Source: Bog-473 sp036268485 (GTDB taxonomy: Bacteria; Actinomycetota; Acidimicrobiia; Acidimicrobiales; RAAP-2). From it: DNA of 64,000 nt. Shown here one piece after another: positions 34,619-43,628 of the stretch; positions within the stretch are counted from its first letter, which is position 1, and every line of letters starts with the position of its first letter. Location of the stretch: NCBI GenBank assembly GCA_036268485.1, contig DATAUC010000038.1, positions 1 to 64,000 on the forward strand, written 5' to 3'. The notes below the pieces were generated by a model. It made no database searches. It was not told the DNA's origin and was given only the letters and a program-made list of their open reading frames with translations. Both the position numbers and the translations under genes were made by a program.

Positions 34619-35746
34619 CTAGAGCAAAACGCCGAGGAGGTCGGCACCGGCCTGCACGGAGCGACCGGCCAGGGCCTCGGCGTCGAGCGCATCGAGCGCC
34701 GCCGGCGTGTCCAGGTCGTCATCGAGGGCGGCCCGGACGGCGGCCAGACCAGGTTCCCCGTCACCCGCGCCATCGGCGGCGCTGGCCCACAGGGCCAAGC
34801 GGGTCGCGGCTGCCGGCATGTCCTGATCGGTCTCCCAATCCCAATCGGCCCGGTAGTGGTGGGCCAACAGGGCCAGGCGGACGGCCGCCGGTTCCCACTC
34901 TTTGCAGAGTTCACCGACGAAGACGAGGTTGCCCAATGACTTCGACATCTTGGTCCCGCTCAAACCGACCAGGCCGACGTGGAACCAAAGGCGCACGAAC
35001 GGCTTCCCGGTGACCGCTTCGGACTGGGCCGTCTCGCACTCATGGTGGGGGAAGACCAGGTCGCGACCGCCGCCGTGAATGTCGATCGTCTCGCCGAGCT
35101 CACGCAAGGCCAGGGCCGAACATTCGATGTGCCAACCCGGTCGGCCGGGACCCCAGCGGGACTGCCAGGCGGGCTCATCGGGCAGGGACGGCTGCCACAT
35201 GACGAAGTCGAGGGGGTTGCGCTTGTGGGGGTCGTCGGGCTTGCCGCCGTGCTCGGCGGCCAGCTCGAGCATGCGCTCGCGGTCGTAGCCGCTGATCCGA
35301 CCAAAGGACCCGAACTTGGCCACGTCGAAATAGACCGCCCCGCTCGATTCGTAGGCGTACCCAGTATCGAGGGCGGCCCCGACCAGCGACAGGATCTCCG
35401 ATATGGCAGAGGTGGCTCGGGGCTCCGAGTGGACCGGGAGCAGGTTGAGCATCCCCATTTCGGCGTCGAAGCGGGCCATCTCCTCGGCGGCCAGGTCCAA
35501 GTAGTGGACGCCGAGCTCGCGAGCCTTGCGCAGGATGTCGTCGTCCACGTCGGTCACGTTGCGCACACAGCGTGTGTCGTGGCCGGCGTCACGCAGACGG
35601 CGCTGCAGCATGTCGAAGTACAGATAGACAGCGGCATGGCCGAGATGGGCGGCGTCGTAGGGCGTGATGCCGCAGGAGTACATGGTGACCAGCGGGCCGG
35701 CGTCCAAGGGAACGACTTCTTGCCGGGCGGTATCGAACAGGCGCAC
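34619..35746 (-). CDS. mshC: Mycothiol ligase MshC (cysteine:GlcN-Ins ligase)
   Basis: 375 residues. Class I synthetase fold related to CysRS. It reads MYSCGITPYDAAHLGHAAVY, the MshC form of the HIGH block, where CysRS has CGPTVYD--HIGN. Further on are NVTDVDDDIL, GWHIECSALAL with HHECE as zinc ligands, and GTKMSKSLGN. It lacks the long C-terminal tRNA-binding part of CysS. MshC joins cysteine to glucosaminyl-inositol in mycothiol synthesis, an actinobacterial trait. Length is slightly below the usual 410. GTG start. Confidence 0.88.
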   Translation of the reverse strand: MRLFDTARQEVVPLDAGPLVTMYSCGITPYDAAHLGHAAVYLYFDMLQRRLRDAGHDTRCVRNVTDVDDDILRKARELGVHYLDLAAEEMARFDAEMGMLNLLPVHSEPRATSAISEILSLVGAALDTGYAYESSGAVYFDVAKFGSFGRISGYDRERMLELAAEHGGKPDDPHKRNPLDFVMWQPSLPDEPAWQSRWGPGRPGWHIECSALALRELGETIDIHGGGRDLVFPHHECETAQSEAVTGKPFVRLWFHVGLVGLSGTKMSKSLGNLVFVGELCKEWEPAAVRLALLAHHYRADWDWETDQDMPAAATRLALWASAADGAGDGEPGLAAVRAALDDDLDTPAALDALDAEALAGRSVQAGADLLGVLL

Positions 35747-35748
35747 GA

Positions 35749-36399
35749 CTAGATCCCAGACATCCGTAGCGTCGAGTGCGCCTTGTGACGGATGTTCAAC
35801 GTGATGCAGACGGCCGTGAAGGCCTCAATGGCCGCTGCCTGACTGAGGCTGCCGGCGTCGAGCGGTCGTAGGCCGTTCATGAGGTCCACCAGTTCGATCG
35901 TTTGCTTGGTGGCTTCGGGATGGTCAGAACACACGAGCACATCCGCCTCCAATCCTGATTCCAGATTTTCCATTTCCGATGCCGGCAGATGGTGAAAGGC
36001 GGCCGCCACCAGGGACCCCGGGAGAGCCGCTTGGACGGCGGCCGCCACCGAACCGCGAGGCGGGATCAGCGCCAGCATCTCGCGGGCTTCCTTGATCAGG
36101 GCGTTGGCCATGGAGATGACCACCTTGCCCTGCAGGGGATCGCGCAGAACCTTGACCGTGGCGATGGCGCTGTCCCAGGGCGTGGCCAGGACCACGACGT
36201 CGGCGGCCGCTGCCCCTGCGTTGTCGGCCCCGGTGATGTCCAGGGTCATTGTCGGCCACTTGGCCACCACGCCGGCCGCTACTTCGGCCGCCCGCTCCGC
36301 ATCGCGCGATCCCAGCGTCACCGAGACGCCCGCTTGAGCCAGCCGAACCGCGACGCCGCGCCCCGCAGGGCCGGTCCCACCAAGTATCCCGATCTTCAC
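35749..36399 (-). CDS. npdG: F420-dependent NADP oxidoreductase-like protein
   Basis: 216 residues. Rossmann N terminus KIGILGGTGPAGRGVAVRLA, then VTLGSRDAERAAEVA, as in NpdG, then VVLATPWDSA and VVISMANAL. A C-terminal helical domain follows. The enzyme transfers hydride between F420H2 and NADP. The start is GTG 36399 with AAGGTGA upstream; the longer open frame is the antisense shadow of fabI. It lies two bases upstream of the mshC start, so the two are probably one transcript. Confidence 0.82.
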   Translation of the reverse strand: MKIGILGGTGPAGRGVAVRLAQAGVSVTLGSRDAERAAEVAAGVVAKWPTMTLDITGADNAGAAAADVVVLATPWDSAIATVKVLRDPLQGKVVISMANALIKEAREMLALIPPRGSVAAAVQAALPGSLVAAAFHHLPASEMENLESGLEADVLVCSDHPEATKQTIELVDLMNGLRPLDAGSLSQAAAIEAFTAVCITLNIRHKAHSTLRMSGI

Positions 36400-36430
36400 G
36401 CCCTCACCTTCGCATATCCTGGCCAACCAC

Positions 36431-37228
36431 ATGGGACTCCTGAACGGAAAACGGCTCCTCATTACCGGCGTTCTTACCGATGCCTCGCTGGCGTTCGCCG
36501 TGGCCAAGCACGCGCAAGAACAGGGAGCGGAAATCGTCCTCTCCGGGGCCGGGCGGGCCCTCTCGCTCACCAAACGGACGGCCCGGAAACTGCCGACCGA
36601 ACCCGAGGTCCTCGAAATCGATGTGACGTCCCCCGAGCAGCTGGCTGCAGCCGGGTCCGCCCTGGCGCAGCGGTGGGACCGGCTTGACGGCTTGCTCCAC
36701 GCCATCGGCTTCGCTCCGGCCGACTGCCTGGGCAGCGGCATGTTCGCGGCCGGATGGGACGACGTCGCGGTGGCCCTCAATATCTCCGCCTACTCGCTCA
36801 AGGCATTGGTGGAGGCCTTCCGACCGCTCCTGACGGCGGCCGGGCAGGACGGTGGCGCCTCGGTCGTCGGGCTCGACTTCGACGCCACGGTGGCCTGGCC
36901 GGTCTACGACTGGATGGGCGTGGCCAAGGCGGCGCTCGAGTCGTTGAGCCGGTACCTGGCCAAGGAACTGGGGCCGGACGGCATCCGGGTCAATCTGGTG
37001 GCGGCCGGGCCGGTGCGGACCATGGCCGCGAAATCCATACCGGGCTTTTCCGCCTTTGAAGACACCTGGGCCGAGCGCGCTCCCCTGGGGTGGGATGTCC
37101 ACGACTCCGATGTGGTGGCCAAGGCCTGCATCGCCCTCTTCAGCGACCTGCTTCCCATGACCACCGGCGAGATCCTCCACGTCGACGGCGGGGTGCATGC
37201 CGTGGGCGGCGGCGGCACCCGGGCTTAG
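36431..37228 (+). CDS. fabI: Enoyl-ACP reductase, InhA/FabI type
   Basis: 265 residues. The NAD site is LLITGVLTDASLAFAVAKHA, the FabI form of the Rossmann loop. The catalytic pair is Y-x6-K in YDWMGVAK (Y159, K166), after F150 in LDFDATV as in InhA. It completes fatty-acid elongation by reducing enoyl-ACP. It is divergent from npdG with 31 bases between starts. A candidate terminator lies just downstream. Confidence 0.9.
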   Translation: MGLLNGKRLLITGVLTDASLAFAVAKHAQEQGAEIVLSGAGRALSLTKRTARKLPTEPEVLEIDVTSPEQLAAAGSALAQRWDRLDGLLHAIGFAPADCLGSGMFAAGWDDVAVALNISAYSLKALVEAFRPLLTAAGQDGGASVVGLDFDATVAWPVYDWMGVAKAALESLSRYLAKELGPDGIRVNLVAAGPVRTMAAKSIPGFSAFEDTWAERAPLGWDVHDSDVVAKACIALFSDLLPMTTGEILHVDGGVHAVGGGGTRA

Positions 37229-37246
37229 GCTGCCATCAGGCACGGG

Positions 37247-37279
37247 CGCCTCGTCAGTATCCCGGGCAGAGACGAGGCG
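37247..37279 (+). terminator. Stem-loop after fabI
   Basis: CGCCTCGTC (37247-37255) and GACGAGGCG (37271-37279) form a perfect 9-base stem with a 15-base loop, 18 bases after the fabI stop. There is no T-run, only TTCT, so it would be a non-canonical terminator as often found in actinobacteria. Confidence 0.5.
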
Positions 37280-37478
37280 TTCTGCCACAATGCGGAGCGA
37301 ACTCCGCCAGCGCTGCGCAGCCCTCGTGTGCCGGTACCGCTATCCAACTGAAGGCATGGATCAATGTTTCTCGACGTGAACGGCAGAGGGGTGAAAGTCC
37401 AGCGAGACTTGCACGTTGTCGTAGTATGGATTCCGAAGTCAGGCGTCTCCTCCAGATCGGCAATGGGGGTTGTTTACG

Positions 37479-39026
37479 ATGAGCATCTCTGATCCGAAGA
37501 TCGGCTCGACCGACACCACTGCAGCCAACGGGCGCGCCGTGCTCCAGAACTTCGCCGTACCGCCCACCCTGCCTGAACCAGGTTCCTCGACTCCCGCTCC
37601 GTCGGTGGGACCGCGCTCCATCAGCGACCGCGAGCTGGCGCTGGTCCAGGTGTGCACGGACTTCATCTGCTCGTGCGCTGCCCTCCCCTTGGCCTTACTC
37701 CTTCTTTCCATGCTGTCCTCGGTGGCGACGAACTCCCTGCACGTGTTTCGCTCGAACGTCACCTCGGACAGCCTGCTGCCCCTCTGCGTTGTCGTCGCCA
37801 TGGCGCTGGGTGGCACCTACCGGGTGACCCATCGTCGGCTGCAGCCCAGTGCCTTCCTGGAAGTTCGCGACCTTTCCTTCGGCGTCGGGTCGGGCTGTGT
37901 GCTGGCCCTGGCCATCGGGGCCTTCCTGCACGCCGCCATCCACATGACCGAACCCATTGCCACGCAATTGGTCTTTGCCGTCATCGTCTCGGTGGTCGTC
38001 ATTTCGTTGGGCCGCATCGTGACGCGGTACTTCCTCCACGCCCTCACCACGACGAGGGTGTTGGTAGTCGGCTCGGGCAAACTGGCCAATCGCATCATGA
38101 TGAGCGTCCGCCAAGACCCGGGCATGACGCTGGTCGGCCGGGCCGTGGAGGGCACCGAAAGTGAGTCCGGCACCCTCGGCGGCGTCGCCGACCTGCCCCG
38201 GCTGTGTCAAGAACTCGGTGTGCACCGGGTACTGGTCGCCGCCCCGGGGAACATTTCAGATGAGGCCTTGAACACCTACCGTCGCCTCCAAGAGTCGATC
38301 CATATCGCCATGATTCCCGAGTACTTCGAACTCGTGAGCTGGAGATCACGGCTGACCGACTTGGCCGGCATGCCATTTTTGGAGATCGCCCGGCCCCATC
38401 TGAGCGTCTGGGACCAGTTCATGAAGCGGGTCTTCGACCTGTGCATCAGCTCCTTCTTTCTGGCCCTCACCTCACCGCTGTTCCTGGTCATCGCCATCGC
38501 CATCAAGCTGACCTCCCCTGGTCCGGTGTTCTTCCGCCAGACCAGGTTGGGCCGGGGCCAACTCCCCTTCACCATCACCAAGTTCAGGACCATGACGGTC
38601 GGCACCGAAATGACGCACCCGAGCTTTCTCGAAGAGGAATCGGATGATGACCCGAGCCTCCCCCTGCACCAGGTCCGCAAAAAGTCGGACGAGACGATGC
38701 GCATCACCAAGATCGGGGCCTTCCTGCGCAAGACGAGCATCGACGAGATCCCCCAGTTCATCAATGTCTTCCGGGGCGACATGTCGGTGGTTGGCCCCCG
38801 GCCGTTCATCCCGTCCGAGTCGGGCGTCATCGGATGGGGCACCCGTCGCTTCGATGTCCGTCCGGGCATCACGGGCCTGTGGCAGGTATCGGGGCGCAAC
38901 GACCTCACGCGCACCGACCTGGTGCAACTGGACTACCTCTACGTGGCGTCCTGGTCGTTGTGGTGGGACCTCAAGATCATGTGGGACACACCCAAGACCA
39001 TGGCTCGGGGCACCGGCGCTTACTGA
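37479..39026 (+). CDS. Polyprenyl glycosylphosphotransferase initiating polysaccharide synthesis
   Basis: 515 residues. Four or five N-terminal membrane helices (residues 50-185), a CoA_binding_3-like Rossmann region (RVLVVGSGKLANRIMMSV), then the C-terminal sugar-transferase domain: FMKRVFDLCISSFFLALTSP, SPGPVFFRQTRLGRG, KFRTMTVG, and KTSIDEIPQFINVFRGDMSV (DE motif) with VGPRPF. It transfers a sugar-1-phosphate from a nucleotide sugar to undecaprenyl phosphate, the first step of the glycan made by this locus. The ATG at 37479 follows GGGGG. An upstream TTG at 37470 is less likely. Confidence 0.92.
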   Translation: MSISDPKIGSTDTTAANGRAVLQNFAVPPTLPEPGSSTPAPSVGPRSISDRELALVQVCTDFICSCAALPLALLLLSMLSSVATNSLHVFRSNVTSDSLLPLCVVVAMALGGTYRVTHRRLQPSAFLEVRDLSFGVGSGCVLALAIGAFLHAAIHMTEPIATQLVFAVIVSVVVISLGRIVTRYFLHALTTTRVLVVGSGKLANRIMMSVRQDPGMTLVGRAVEGTESESGTLGGVADLPRLCQELGVHRVLVAAPGNISDEALNTYRRLQESIHIAMIPEYFELVSWRSRLTDLAGMPFLEIARPHLSVWDQFMKRVFDLCISSFFLALTSPLFLVIAIAIKLTSPGPVFFRQTRLGRGQLPFTITKFRTMTVGTEMTHPSFLEEESDDDPSLPLHQVRKKSDETMRITKIGAFLRKTSIDEIPQFINVFRGDMSVVGPRPFIPSESGVIGWGTRRFDVRPGITGLWQVSGRNDLTRTDLVQLDYLYVASWSLWWDLKIMWDTPKTMARGTGAY

Positions 39027-39253
39027 GTGAACGCTGCGCCGTCGCCCGGTGGGCTGTCACGGCTATTGCAATACCTTTTTGAAGCGGATCGTTCACTCGT
39101 TGTTCAACCCCCGTTGTCCCTAATTCACCCTAATTTCACCCCAAGAAGCGCAAGAACGCAGGTGGTATTAGAGTTTCCTTGCTGGGTGGTTACCGCTACT
39201 CAGTGAGTCCTCTGAAGCGCGGTAGTGGAGCATTCCACTAGGAGGGTTTGAAA

Positions 39254-39814
39254 GTGCGACGATTCCAAAAGTTGGCGGCATCATTTTTCGTCGGGGCCTT
39301 TGGACTTCTCGGCGCCACCACTTCGGCTGGCGCGTCGGCTCCAACGCACAGCTCCTCGTCGGCCGCACTGGTGAGCGGATACAAGGTGGTCGACCTCAAG
39401 AGTGACCTGAACGGCCCTGAGTTCACCAAGACCTTGTGCGGCTTCACTCCTCGCTCGTCCGTTGCCGCCACTGACAACGGAGCGCTCAAGGCGACGGCTG
39501 TAGCCGGAACCGACGGCTGCCTCACCCTCGTGGGCGAGACCAGCCAATCGCGTCTCAATCTCCTGGGTGGCACTCGCATTCCCATCGGGGCGGGACCAAA
39601 CGTGGTGAGCGTGACGGGCACGGGCACCGACGGGGCATTGCAGACACAGACGACCCAGTACAACGTGGCCTCGGAGTCGACGGCCGGCGCCCGTAGTCTC
39701 GCCCTCAACGGCGCTGACGTCATGGCGATGCTCATCGCCGGGCTGGCCCTCGTGGCGCTGGGCTTCCTCCTCGTCACCTTCACGCGACGCCGGATTCAGC
39801 CCTCCGTCTTTTAG
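39254..39814 (+). CDS. Exported protein with C-terminal membrane anchor
   Basis: 186 residues. Signal peptide to about residue 28 (TTSAGASA). The extracellular domain has two Cys (TLCGFTP and TDGCLTL), likely a disulfide. A C-terminal helix VMAMLIAGLALVALGFLLVT ending in RRR looks like a sortase-type anchor, but no LPxTG motif precedes it. GTG 39254 is chosen because AGGAGGG lies eight bases upstream; a TTG two codons earlier is the alternative. No family was recognised. It follows the initiating transferase on the same strand after 227 bases with no visible gene. Confidence 0.65.
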   Translation: MRRFQKLAASFFVGAFGLLGATTSAGASAPTHSSSSAALVSGYKVVDLKSDLNGPEFTKTLCGFTPRSSVAATDNGALKATAVAGTDGCLTLVGETSQSRLNLLGGTRIPIGAGPNVVSVTGTGTDGALQTQTTQYNVASESTAGARSLALNGADVMAMLIAGLALVALGFLLVTFTRRRIQPSVF

Positions 39815-40278
39815 AGAAAGCGGTCCATCTGGTTCCGCTTCCGGGCCAGGCGAACCCGACGCCTTCCGCTTATCCCGCCCAAGCCTCCGACCAGTGTCGC
39901 CGCCGCGAGCGCGCCGACCCATATGGCCAGCACTTCGACGGTGATGCTCTGGCTGAGCACGGCCCGGCGAACAAGGTCGGCGATGAAGATCAGCGGCATC
40001 GTGAGCGCGGCGACGAGAACACCCTGATTGAAAGCGCCCTTGGCGTTGCGCCGATGACGCCCCGCGACGCGGCCACCGGCGAAGAAACCCAGCGCCATGA
40101 TGGCGGCGGGAATAACCCATACGGCGCCGCTCCGGTCGATGAGAGGCTTGCCACCCCACATCTCCTCCACCAGGAACGTCGGTCCCACCACGATCAGGGA
40201 CACGAGAAAGCCGTCACTGAGCGACCGCCAATGGCGGAACTCGGCCTTGCCGGTCGAGACCGTCTCCACGCCGGTCAT
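39811..40278 (-). CDS. Small integral membrane protein, unknown function
   Basis: 155 residues, four predicted helices (around residues 24-42, 50-68, 85-105, 115-137) with a basic C terminus (RRRVRLARKRNQ). Basic loops (GRHRRNAKG) suggest cytoplasmic ends. No family was recognised. The start overlaps the GT4 stop (ATGA), so it is translationally coupled to that glycosyltransferase. Its stop overlaps the convergent gene by four bases. Confidence 0.6.
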   Translation of the reverse strand: MTGVETVSTGKAEFRHWRSLSDGFLVSLIVVGPTFLVEEMWGGKPLIDRSGAVWVIPAAIMALGFFAGGRVAGRHRRNAKGAFNQGVLVAALTMPLIFIADLVRRAVLSQSITVEVLAIWVGALAAATLVGGLGGISGRRRVRLARKRNQMDRFL

Positions 40279-41438
40279 CGACGGGGGCCGGCGAGCAGCG
40301 AGAGATAGAAGGCGTTGAGGCTGGCCCCCATCTCCTCCACGTCGAAGTGCTCCTTCAGCCGTATGCGCGCCGCGTCACTCAGGGAATCTCGAAGTTGAGC
40401 ATTCGATAGAAGGTTGAGCACGCCCTGGGCCATGGCTGACGTATCGCCGAAGGGGAAGAGAAGGCCCGAGACGTCGTGCTCAATGGTGTCCCGGTTGCCG
40501 GCCACATTGGAGAGCACGACCGGCACCCCCGCCCTCATGGCCTCAAGCGGCGTATACGGCGCGCCTTCGAAGAGCGACCCGAGCAGGAAGACGTTGAACT
40601 GCTCAATGGCGTGGAAGGCGTGGCTCAGGAACGGGATGTGATGGAAGAAGGGCCGCAGACCCGCCGACTTCACCGCGGCGTCGACCTGATGCTGCAGCAC
40701 ACCGCTGCCGATAAGGACGAAGTGGACATCGCCTCGTGACCGGTGGATCTCCTTGCAGGTCTTCACGTAGTCCAGCGGGGCCTTCTGCTCGACCAGCCGG
40801 GCCACGGTGCCGACAATGTTCGTGTCGGCCGGCAGGTGCAGCTCCCGACGCAGGTCAAAGGGTAATTCCTCTGGCGGGTCGAGATCGACGCCGTTCGGAA
40901 TGACCACCACCTTCTCCTCGGTCGAGATGCCGAGGGTGCACAGACGATCGCCTTCACTCTGGCTCACGGCGATGAAGCGGTGCGTCAGCGGGGCCAGCAA
41001 CTTTTCGACCCAGAGGATGGAGCGGTGGGTAGCCAAGCCATGGGGCGTGTAGACGACAGGAACCTTGGTTCCGGCCGCCGCGGCCCGGGCAAACGCCCCG
41101 CCCACCGAACTGTGGCCGTGCACGGCCACCGGCCGGACTTCGTCCAGCAGCTTGCGCAGTTTCAGGATGCCCAGGTAGTTCTTGGGATGCAACGGATTGC
41201 GCACCATGGGCAGCCGATGGATCGTGGCCCCCGCCTTGGAGATCTCCTGGACGAACTCGCCGTCGGCCGAGGATGCGTGCACTCCCGCCACCGAAGGGTC
41301 CGGTGGAATCACCACGTGATGCTCGACGCCGCTCACCGTCTGCACCAGGTCCACGATGTGGCGCAGGGTGCCGCCACCCACGGCCTCGAGGATATGCAGG
41401 ACCCGCGGCTGACCGCCCCTGACGTTCCGGGCGGTCAT
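40275..41438 (-). CDS. Family 4 glycosyltransferase
   Basis: About 387 residues from the chosen ATG. N-terminal RVLHILEAVGGGTLRHIVDL, then VVYTPHGLA, VIPNGVDLDPP, GTVARLVEQKAPLDYVK and the GT4 E-x7-E block FEGAPYTPLEAMRAG. A retaining GT-B enzyme is expected, acting on a lipid-linked glycan in the cytosol. The start is uncertain: the frame stays open to a TTG at 41678, but residues before 41438 are not family-like. The 267 bases up to the next gene are otherwise empty. Confidence 0.85.
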   Translation of the reverse strand: MTARNVRGGQPRVLHILEAVGGGTLRHIVDLVQTVSGVEHHVVIPPDPSVAGVHASSADGEFVQEISKAGATIHRLPMVRNPLHPKNYLGILKLRKLLDEVRPVAVHGHSSVGGAFARAAAAGTKVPVVYTPHGLATHRSILWVEKLLAPLTHRFIAVSQSEGDRLCTLGISTEEKVVVIPNGVDLDPPEELPFDLRRELHLPADTNIVGTVARLVEQKAPLDYVKTCKEIHRSRGDVHFVLIGSGVLQHQVDAAVKSAGLRPFFHHIPFLSHAFHAIEQFNVFLLGSLFEGAPYTPLEAMRAGVPVVLSNVAGNRDTIEHDVSGLLFPFGDTSAMAQGVLNLLSNAQLRDSLSDAARIRLKEHFDVEEMGASLNAFYLSLLAGPRR

Positions 41439-41705
41439 GTCGAGATTCGAATTCGCCACGCCATGGTTGGCCTGACTCCCACCGCTCCACACAATGGGGC
41501 CCGAAGGAACCTGCGTCTGCGCCTCTGCGGCTCGGGACGTCCCGAGAAATTCCGGTTCCGGAATACACGCTCCCGCCAACGGGTCCTTCTCCCTTCTAGC
41601 TTCCACTCTTGGGTAACAGCTGACTGACTCAATACTGGCAGAATTCCCACTACTGGCCGTGTCCTTCACGTGACACAAAATACGAAGTTCCTGGTAGCGG
41701 CCTTT

Positions 41706-42521
41706 TCAGACCCGGGGACGGGATCGCACCCATGCGGTGGCGGCCCCGAACTGGCGGGTGAACATCCAGTAGGTCACTTCGTGCAACGAGCGTGGCCGAC
41801 TCGTGGGCCAACGGGGCCAGAACGGCCCGAATTTCTGGAGCAACGGACCGCCGGCAGCTGTGATCTCGAAACCCCCGGCTTCAACCAGACGGCGGTGCCC
41901 CCGCATATTCGGCGTCCAGAAACGATTCTCGTCACCCAGGGCGAACTGACCCGTCGGCGAGAGGGGCCGGAGAATGGTCTGGGGCAACGAGATGGCCTCG
42001 TAGGAGAAGAACTCCCCCGCCGTCACCGAGCGCACCTGCTGCAGGGCCAGGATCGGATCGCGCAGGTGCAAGAGGATGTTGCCCATGAAGACGAAGTCGA
42101 AGTCGCCCAGCCCCATCTGATCGAGGTCGTAGACCGAGCCGTCGATCCGTTGCACCTCTAATCCAGTGGCCTCCTTGACGATCTGGAAGGCCTGATTGGC
42201 CCGGCCGCTCCCCTGGTCCCGGCCGGGTTCGTCCGGCCGGGGCGGCCCGGAGTAGTCCTGCTGGGTCGCGTCGGGCAGGTCGACGCTGATGACCTCAGCC
42301 GCCCCGCGACGAGCCATCTCGAAGGCCCAAAAGCCGTCGGACGAGGCCACGTCCAAGCACCGCTTCCCGGCCAGCGAGACCGGAAGGGGCAGCTTCTTGA
42401 CCACGTCGCGGTGATTGAAGAGCCCCGGCGTCGCCACGCCCCCGGGAAGATCGAAGGAGTGGTACCAGTCCAAGGCGGCGACCCGGGCAGCCAGGTCCTG
42501 GGCGTCTGGTGATCCGGCCAT
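41706..42521 (-). CDS. CmoB-like SAM methyltransferase (copy 1)
   Basis: 271 residues. DWYHSFDLPGGVATPGLFN, then GKRCLDVASSDGFWAFEMAR and VISVDLPD, then FDFVFMGNILLHLRDP. This is the pattern of the CmoB/DUF1698 group, which in CmoB modifies tRNA U34. Here the glycan context suggests methylation of a sugar or lipid-linked intermediate. The start at 42521 is five bases after the stop of copy 2; the longer frame upstream is antisense shadow. It has about 75% of CmoB length and no N-terminal CmoB extension. Confidence 0.8.
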   Translation of the reverse strand: MAGSPDAQDLAARVAALDWYHSFDLPGGVATPGLFNHRDVVKKLPLPVSLAGKRCLDVASSDGFWAFEMARRGAAEVISVDLPDATQQDYSGPPRPDEPGRDQGSGRANQAFQIVKEATGLEVQRIDGSVYDLDQMGLGDFDFVFMGNILLHLRDPILALQQVRSVTAGEFFSYEAISLPQTILRPLSPTGQFALGDENRFWTPNMRGHRRLVEAGGFEITAAGGPLLQKFGPFWPRWPTSRPRSLHEVTYWMFTRQFGAATAWVRSRPRV

Positions 42522-42526
42522 CAGCC

Positions 42527-43495
42527 TCAGGCGGCCCGGCTGTGCAGAATGGCTCGATGCCAGCCCGATTGCGAGCGGTCGACGCCACGCACCCGGTAGG
42601 CGGCCTGCATCCGGGGGGCGGAGAAGCCGGCGTCGACCACCCATTGTTCGAGGGTCTCGAGAGAGGGAGCCCACCATTCCATGCTGTGCCAGCCACCTTC
42701 GTAGCGCAGGAGGCGCTCGCCCGAGCCTGAGATCGACGGGTCGAATCGATCGACCACGATGAGGTCTCCCGTCGTCACACTGCGGATCCGTCGCAGGGCA
42801 TCGAGTGGATTGCGCAAGTGGAGGAGGACGTCGCCCACGAAGACCAGATCGAAGGTCCCGTGCACGGCCGGATCGAGGTCGTACACGCTGGACGGAAGCC
42901 AACTGACCTTCGAATCGAGAGCATCGTGGGCGATGCTGAATGCTTCGCCGTGCGGTGTGTCCAGGTGTTCAGCTTCGACGATCTCTCGCGCTCCACGCAC
43001 CAGGTCGAGATGGGCCGTGCTCGGGAGATCGATGGCCACCACGCTGGCCCCACGTCGTTCGAACTCGAACGCCCAGAATCCGTCAAACGTCGCGACGTCA
43101 AGGACGCGCTTGCCCTCCAAGTTGTCCGGAATCCCGATTTTGCTCACGAACGACCGGTGGTCGTGATTACCGGGAGTGACCACGCCATGGCCCAGATCGA
43201 TGGTGTGATACCAGGGGATTGACGCCACCCGTTCGGTCAAGGTGCTCGCACTGGCCCGCGTGCGTTGCGCATCGGCCAGGTACTCCTGCGTCACCGGATT
43301 GGGGCTCTTGCCGTCGCCCTGCAGCGCAGGAGCACGCAAGAAATCCAGGGCACGTTGTGGCTCGCGCACGAGCGGTGGCTGCCTGGTCGGTGTGGTGGCG
43401 AGCTCGTGAGCGAGTTCGCCGGGTTGGTTGCGTGTCCGTTCCGGGTAGCGAAATTCGATGCTGTACCCGTGCCACTTCTTGCGCCATGACGGCAT
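42527..43495 (-). CDS. CmoB-like SAM methyltransferase (copy 2)
   Basis: 322 residues. After a basic, probably flexible N-terminal 80 residues comes PWYHTIDLGHGVVTPGNHDH, then GKRVLDVATFDGFWAFEFER and FDLVFVGDVLLHLRNP. It is a clear paralogue of copy 1 (adjacent) and of copy 3 at 52526-53344. The ATG at 43495 has GAGGAAGA upstream. Copies 1 and 2 are tandem and surely co-transcribed. The substrate is unknown. Confidence 0.8.
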   Translation of the reverse strand: MPSWRKKWHGYSIEFRYPERTRNQPGELAHELATTPTRQPPLVREPQRALDFLRAPALQGDGKSPNPVTQEYLADAQRTRASASTLTERVASIPWYHTIDLGHGVVTPGNHDHRSFVSKIGIPDNLEGKRVLDVATFDGFWAFEFERRGASVVAIDLPSTAHLDLVRGAREIVEAEHLDTPHGEAFSIAHDALDSKVSWLPSSVYDLDPAVHGTFDLVFVGDVLLHLRNPLDALRRIRSVTTGDLIVVDRFDPSISGSGERLLRYEGGWHSMEWWAPSLETLEQWVVDAGFSAPRMQAAYRVRGVDRSQSGWHRAILHSRAA

Positions 43496-43628
43496 GTGCT
43501 TTCTTCCTCTTCCTGATGACGCCACCTCTTCTTGATGACGCCACGGTTCTCGCCGACGGATGATTCGAAGTCGGATCTTAGGAGTGCCTGGCTCCGCTTC
43601 AGCCTCGCCCGAAGGCCCAGTCCCGTTC

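Noticed and set aside
36400..36780. N-terminal extension of the F420-NADP reductase gene
   Set aside because: It is antisense to fabI. The Rossmann motif begins exactly at GTG 36399, which has its own ribosome site.
37387..37400. GGGTGAAAGTCC-like stretch, considered as part of a cobalamin riboswitch or group II intron
   Set aside because: The remaining conserved elements of either RNA are missing, and the downstream gene is a sugar transferase with no such link.
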